A stretch of DNA of 64,000 bases from Helichrysum umbraculigerum (taxonomy: Eukaryota > Streptophyta > Magnoliopsida > Asterales > Asteraceae), in assembly GCA_949592205.1 (NCBI GenBank), contig CATIUR010000004.1, forward strand, positions 93,704,337-93,768,336, read 5' to 3'. This document shows positions 61,241 through 64,000 of the stretch, one piece after another; positions within the stretch are counted from its first letter, which is position 1, and every line of letters begins with the position of its first letter. The position numbers and the translations under genes are program-made. The notes under the pieces were generated by a model, which was not told where the DNA came from, made no database searches, and was given only the letters and a program-made list of their open reading frames with translations.

Positions 61241-61653
61241 AACTATTTATTGGAAGTTTTTCAAAAAACAACATTTTTATGACTGTTTACGTATTATCTC
61301 ATCCCGTATTTGTGAGAATTGAATATTGTTGTTCTATACTCAGGCTTTTATATAGATTATATCTATGTGAAAAGATATACAAGAAAATAATGAGAAAGAA
61401 ATGAAACAAGACCACCATTTTTCAATAATCAAAGACCAAATAAATGCACAACCACTCTAAAATAAAAAAAAAAAAAAAAAATCAAACGTTAATTACTCAT
61501 AATCTCATTTAGACAAACATAATACACCAATAAAGTTGATAAATGAAGAAATAATTTAGGACAAACATAACTGTTTATTGCAAGTTTTTCAAAAAAAACA
61601 ACCTTTTTATGACTATTTACGTATTACCTCATCCCGTCCCAGAGAGAATTGAA
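61241..61653. repeat. ~85-bp dispersed direct repeat
   Basis: 61241-61326 and 61569-61653 share AACTRTTTATTG, AAGTTTTTCAAAAAA, ATGACT and TTTACGTATTA...CTCATCCCGT, roughly 90% identical, 328 bp apart. The LINE fragment begins exactly at the end of the second copy. Confidence 0.75.
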
Positions 61654-62285
61654 TTTTTTTTTGAAAACAGCAAGGAATTTCACTATAAACACCAAAAAAA
61701 AAAAAAAAAAAAAAAACAATTACAAAAACAAAGCCAATGCTCTCAAGAAGAAAGCAAAGACAAAAAATAGAAGAATCACATGAAACAAACTAAGCGCAAC
61801 AAGACCCCGGATCGAACACCCAATTGGACCAACAATTACAGGGTTTCAAATTTGACCCGTTGCAAATCCACAACAAAGAGAACCTTTGACACTGAACAAA
61901 AATATCTTCTTCTCGAATCTTGGCTCTTTGCTCCACGGAAGCATGAATAAGGCTGTTTCTCCATTTCCAAATAGCCCAAATCAAAACCCGACAAACTCCA
62001 AAAAATGCTTTAGAACCTTTTTGATCTAAATTGGTAATGATAGAATTCGTGGCTACTGAAATAAGATTGATATCAGTCGAGCTCGGAAGACTCCACCAAC
62101 CTAACAATTTAGCCCATAATGGCTTCACCACATCACAGTTAAATAAAAGCATGGGCAACGTTTTCCTCCACTAAATTACAAAATGGACAGAGGGAAGATT
62201 CAACCTACACTCCTCAAGTAACAAGATTTGAAAAAGTTGTAAGCCTATCGATGGAAGCCCTCCAAATACACACATCCCCTTCTCG
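61654..62285 (-). pseudogene. 5'-truncated LINE, zf-RVT 3' end
   Basis: The minus strand shows the C-terminal zinc-binding (zf-RVT) region of a plant L1-like reverse transcriptase polyprotein: VCIWRASIDRLTT, stops, SSLCPFCNLVEENVAHA, then after a frame change LFNCDVVKPLWAKLLGWW and FGVCRVLIWAIWKWRN to a stop at 61790. It ends in a nine-A tail (T run 61654-61662 on the plus strand). Stops and the frame change make it dead. A target duplication was not found. Confidence 0.8.
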
Positions 62286-63087
62286 TTCTATCTATTCTAT
62301 CTTTTATCTATCTATCTATTCTATTCTATTCTATTTTTTACTATTAAAAGAAACTTAAAATTAGGTCATTAACTTGTCATTAAGTCATCTTAAGTTAACA
62401 TGAACCTTTGGATGGAGATCAATCTATATTATATTATCTAACCATTAATTTCAAATCTTTAACTGAATGACATCATATTTCTCTCTCTTTTTTATCTAAT
62501 ATATCACCTAAATTACTAGATTGACCTCATGTTAAATTCCTAATACCAGTTAACAATTGTCCCTCTCCTAATTCAAACTTCAAATCAAATTATATAAAAC
62601 TGAATACACCTATTAATGTCTATCTTCCAATAATCCGTTTAAATGCCAATACAATCAGTCAAGCAAATATCAACTTAAAAAAGAGTTGTCTACCACCAAA
62701 ACGTATTCTCATTCCAGGAAATAATACACCTATGTGATGATTATTTTAGGTGTGTTTGTGTAATTGAATTTATTTAACCCTACATTCGGATGCTGTGAAT
62801 TTAATTTTAAAAATTTGGGTTTATTGTTTGATTTTTAGCATATGTCTGATGTTGGTTTATCCTCATACATATTCATACTGTTTGGGTGGGCTTATTTTTC
62901 AAGCTTATTTGCTTATTTGAACACAATAAGCTAACATTTTAATCTTTGGATGAGCTTATTTGTTAGTGCTCATATAGTCATATGCTTATTGTCAAAATAA
63001 GCTTCAATTTTCTAGCTTATTTGTTTATAAGCAATAAGCTAATAAGCTTCAAAATAACCCTAACCAAACACCCACTAATACGTATCT
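62286..63087. other. Intergenic DNA with TCTA repeats and AAGCTTATT foldback
   Basis: TCTATC/TTCTA microsatellite-like runs lie at 62285-62335. From 62880 to about 63075 AAGCTTATT and its complement recur many times, with TGTTTGGGT at the left and ACCAAACACCC at the right, suggesting a small hAT-type foldback element. No gene. Confidence 0.45.
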
Positions 63088-63096
63088 TTATTCTTT

Positions 63097-63411
63097 GGGA
63101 GAATTACATATATCCCCTCCACAAACACCCTAAATTACATATATACCCAAACACATTTTTAAATTACATATATACCCAAATCCGTATTTTAAGTATACTA
63201 AAATTAAAAAAAAAAAAAAGAGTAAATATTATCTATTTTAAATATAACCAATTGCTGGGCTGAAAATTTTGTATAGTTCTGACAATTTATACTATTTTTT
63301 TTTTTTTAAGTATACTTAAAATAGGGATTTAGGTATATATGTAATTTAAAAATGTATTTAGGTATATATGTAATTTAGGGTGTTTGTGGATGAGATATAC
63401 GTAATTCTCCC
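63097..63411. mobile_element. MULE-type MITE, 315 bp
   Basis: Long inverted ends of about 105 bp open GGGAGAATTACATATATC and share CCACAAACACCCTAAATTAC and TTTTAAGTATACT. The flanks TTATTCTTT (63088-63096) and TTATTTTTT (63412-63420) match at 8 of 9 bases. Confidence 0.85.
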
Positions 63412-63420
63412 TTATTTTTT

Positions 63421-63765
63421 CAAACCTTTGGTTTTAATTATTTCTAGAGTTTTTTCTTAATTCTCTCTACAATCAAAGTCGAGATATATATGTATTATAT
63501 GTACAATCTCAATGAGAAGAGATTACCCACTAAATTCAGTTAAGGTATTATGAATTCTTTCTTTGAAATTGATACAAATTTAACCTTCTGTCATGGTTAA
63601 GATTGATTATGTGTTCAAATTACAATTTCGAATTTTTATTAATATTTAATAACATGCCTTTGGGACAGGAAGTGATACAACAAGCTTCGATTAAGGTGTT
63701 TATCAACTCCATTTGTTGTTAATTGCTTTAGCAAGTATATCTTTGATTTACCTAATGACTTACAT
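63421..63765. other. Short intergenic stretch
   Basis: AT-rich; nothing recognisable before the LTR. Confidence 0.4.
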
Positions 63766-64000
63766 TGTAACATCCTCTCTTGTGGCCTGGTATTTTTCTG
63801 ATTTAATTGAATATTTAACTGTTTTAGAAATTTATTTGATATAACTGTTTAATTGTGAAAGTTGGTGAAATAGGTCTCAGGACTTATTGTGGTTAGTAAA
63901 ATGTTGCTTGTTTTAAACTATTAGAGTTGACGGTACAATAAAATAAATTTCTTGCAATTGATTTTTAGGTTTCAGGCAATAGATTTAGAGCGGGTATAAA
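63766..64000 (+). mobile_element. Start of another Ty3/gypsy-type LTR (cut by window)
   Basis: It opens TGTAACATCCTCTC. Near the end it carries GTTGACGGTACAATAAAATA and GATTTTTAGGTTTCAGGCAA followed by GCGGGTATAAA. These correspond to blocks in the LTRs at 2896-5014 and 14199-16238. The same lineage therefore occurs three times in the window, with the rest of this copy lying to the right. Confidence 0.75.

Overview
This is a nuclear window from a flowering plant, most likely a daisy-family (Asteraceae) species. The evidence is AT-rich intergenic DNA full of LTR retrotransposons, MULE/hAT/Stowaway MITEs and Helitron ends, intron-split genes with plant splice signals, and a CC-NB-LRR gene whose exon plan and LRR text resemble the lettuce RGC2 (Dm3) resistance family. 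The species cannot be named from the sequence alone. No rRNA, tRNA, CRISPR or prokaryotic-style operon was seen.

Layout. 1-5014: a Ty3/gypsy (probably chromovirus) element on the minus strand, with gag-pol running off the left edge and one long LTR. It sits in a Helitron helicase remnant (5073-5297) that is also cut by an hAT-like element (about 5299-6185). 6200-14198: gene-poor DNA with MITEs (MULE-type with 9-bp target duplications, hAT-type with an 8-bp one, Stowaway) and three Helitron 3' ends. 14199-22210: a complete, very young, non-coding LTR element (LARD) with apparently identical 2,040-bp LTRs and a perfect TCATC duplication. It carries an array of four hairpins spaced exactly 72 bp apart. 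Its LTR, leader and last pol codons resemble those of the element at 1-5014. 23.8-34.1 kb: a nested stack, with a MULE-like element holding a decayed Ty1/copia element, which holds another MULE (holding a Stowaway MITE) and an hAT element. 34.1-39.2 kb: microsatellites, MITEs and a putative solo LTR.

Three intact host genes lie in the right half. A six-exon CC-NB-LRR immune receptor on the plus strand (39299-46356, predicted 1,711 aa, all introns phase 0). CPP1, a chloroplast J-like chaperone protein, on the minus strand (48275-51069, 3 exons, 293 aa). RPN3, the 26S proteasome lid subunit, on the minus strand (54051-59608, 8 coding exons, 483 aa, plus a 5' UTR intron). CPP1 and RPN3 are housekeeping genes, the NLR is an accessory immune gene, and nothing indicates that they work together. 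The right end holds more MITEs, a broken LINE 3' end and the start of another LTR of the same lineage as the two left-hand elements.

The least explained signals are two phased motif arrays inside the related LTR elements: CCGCCGG every ~21 bp, and AACGCGATCC/GGATCGCGTT hairpins every 72 bp. I found no convincing new protein-based system.
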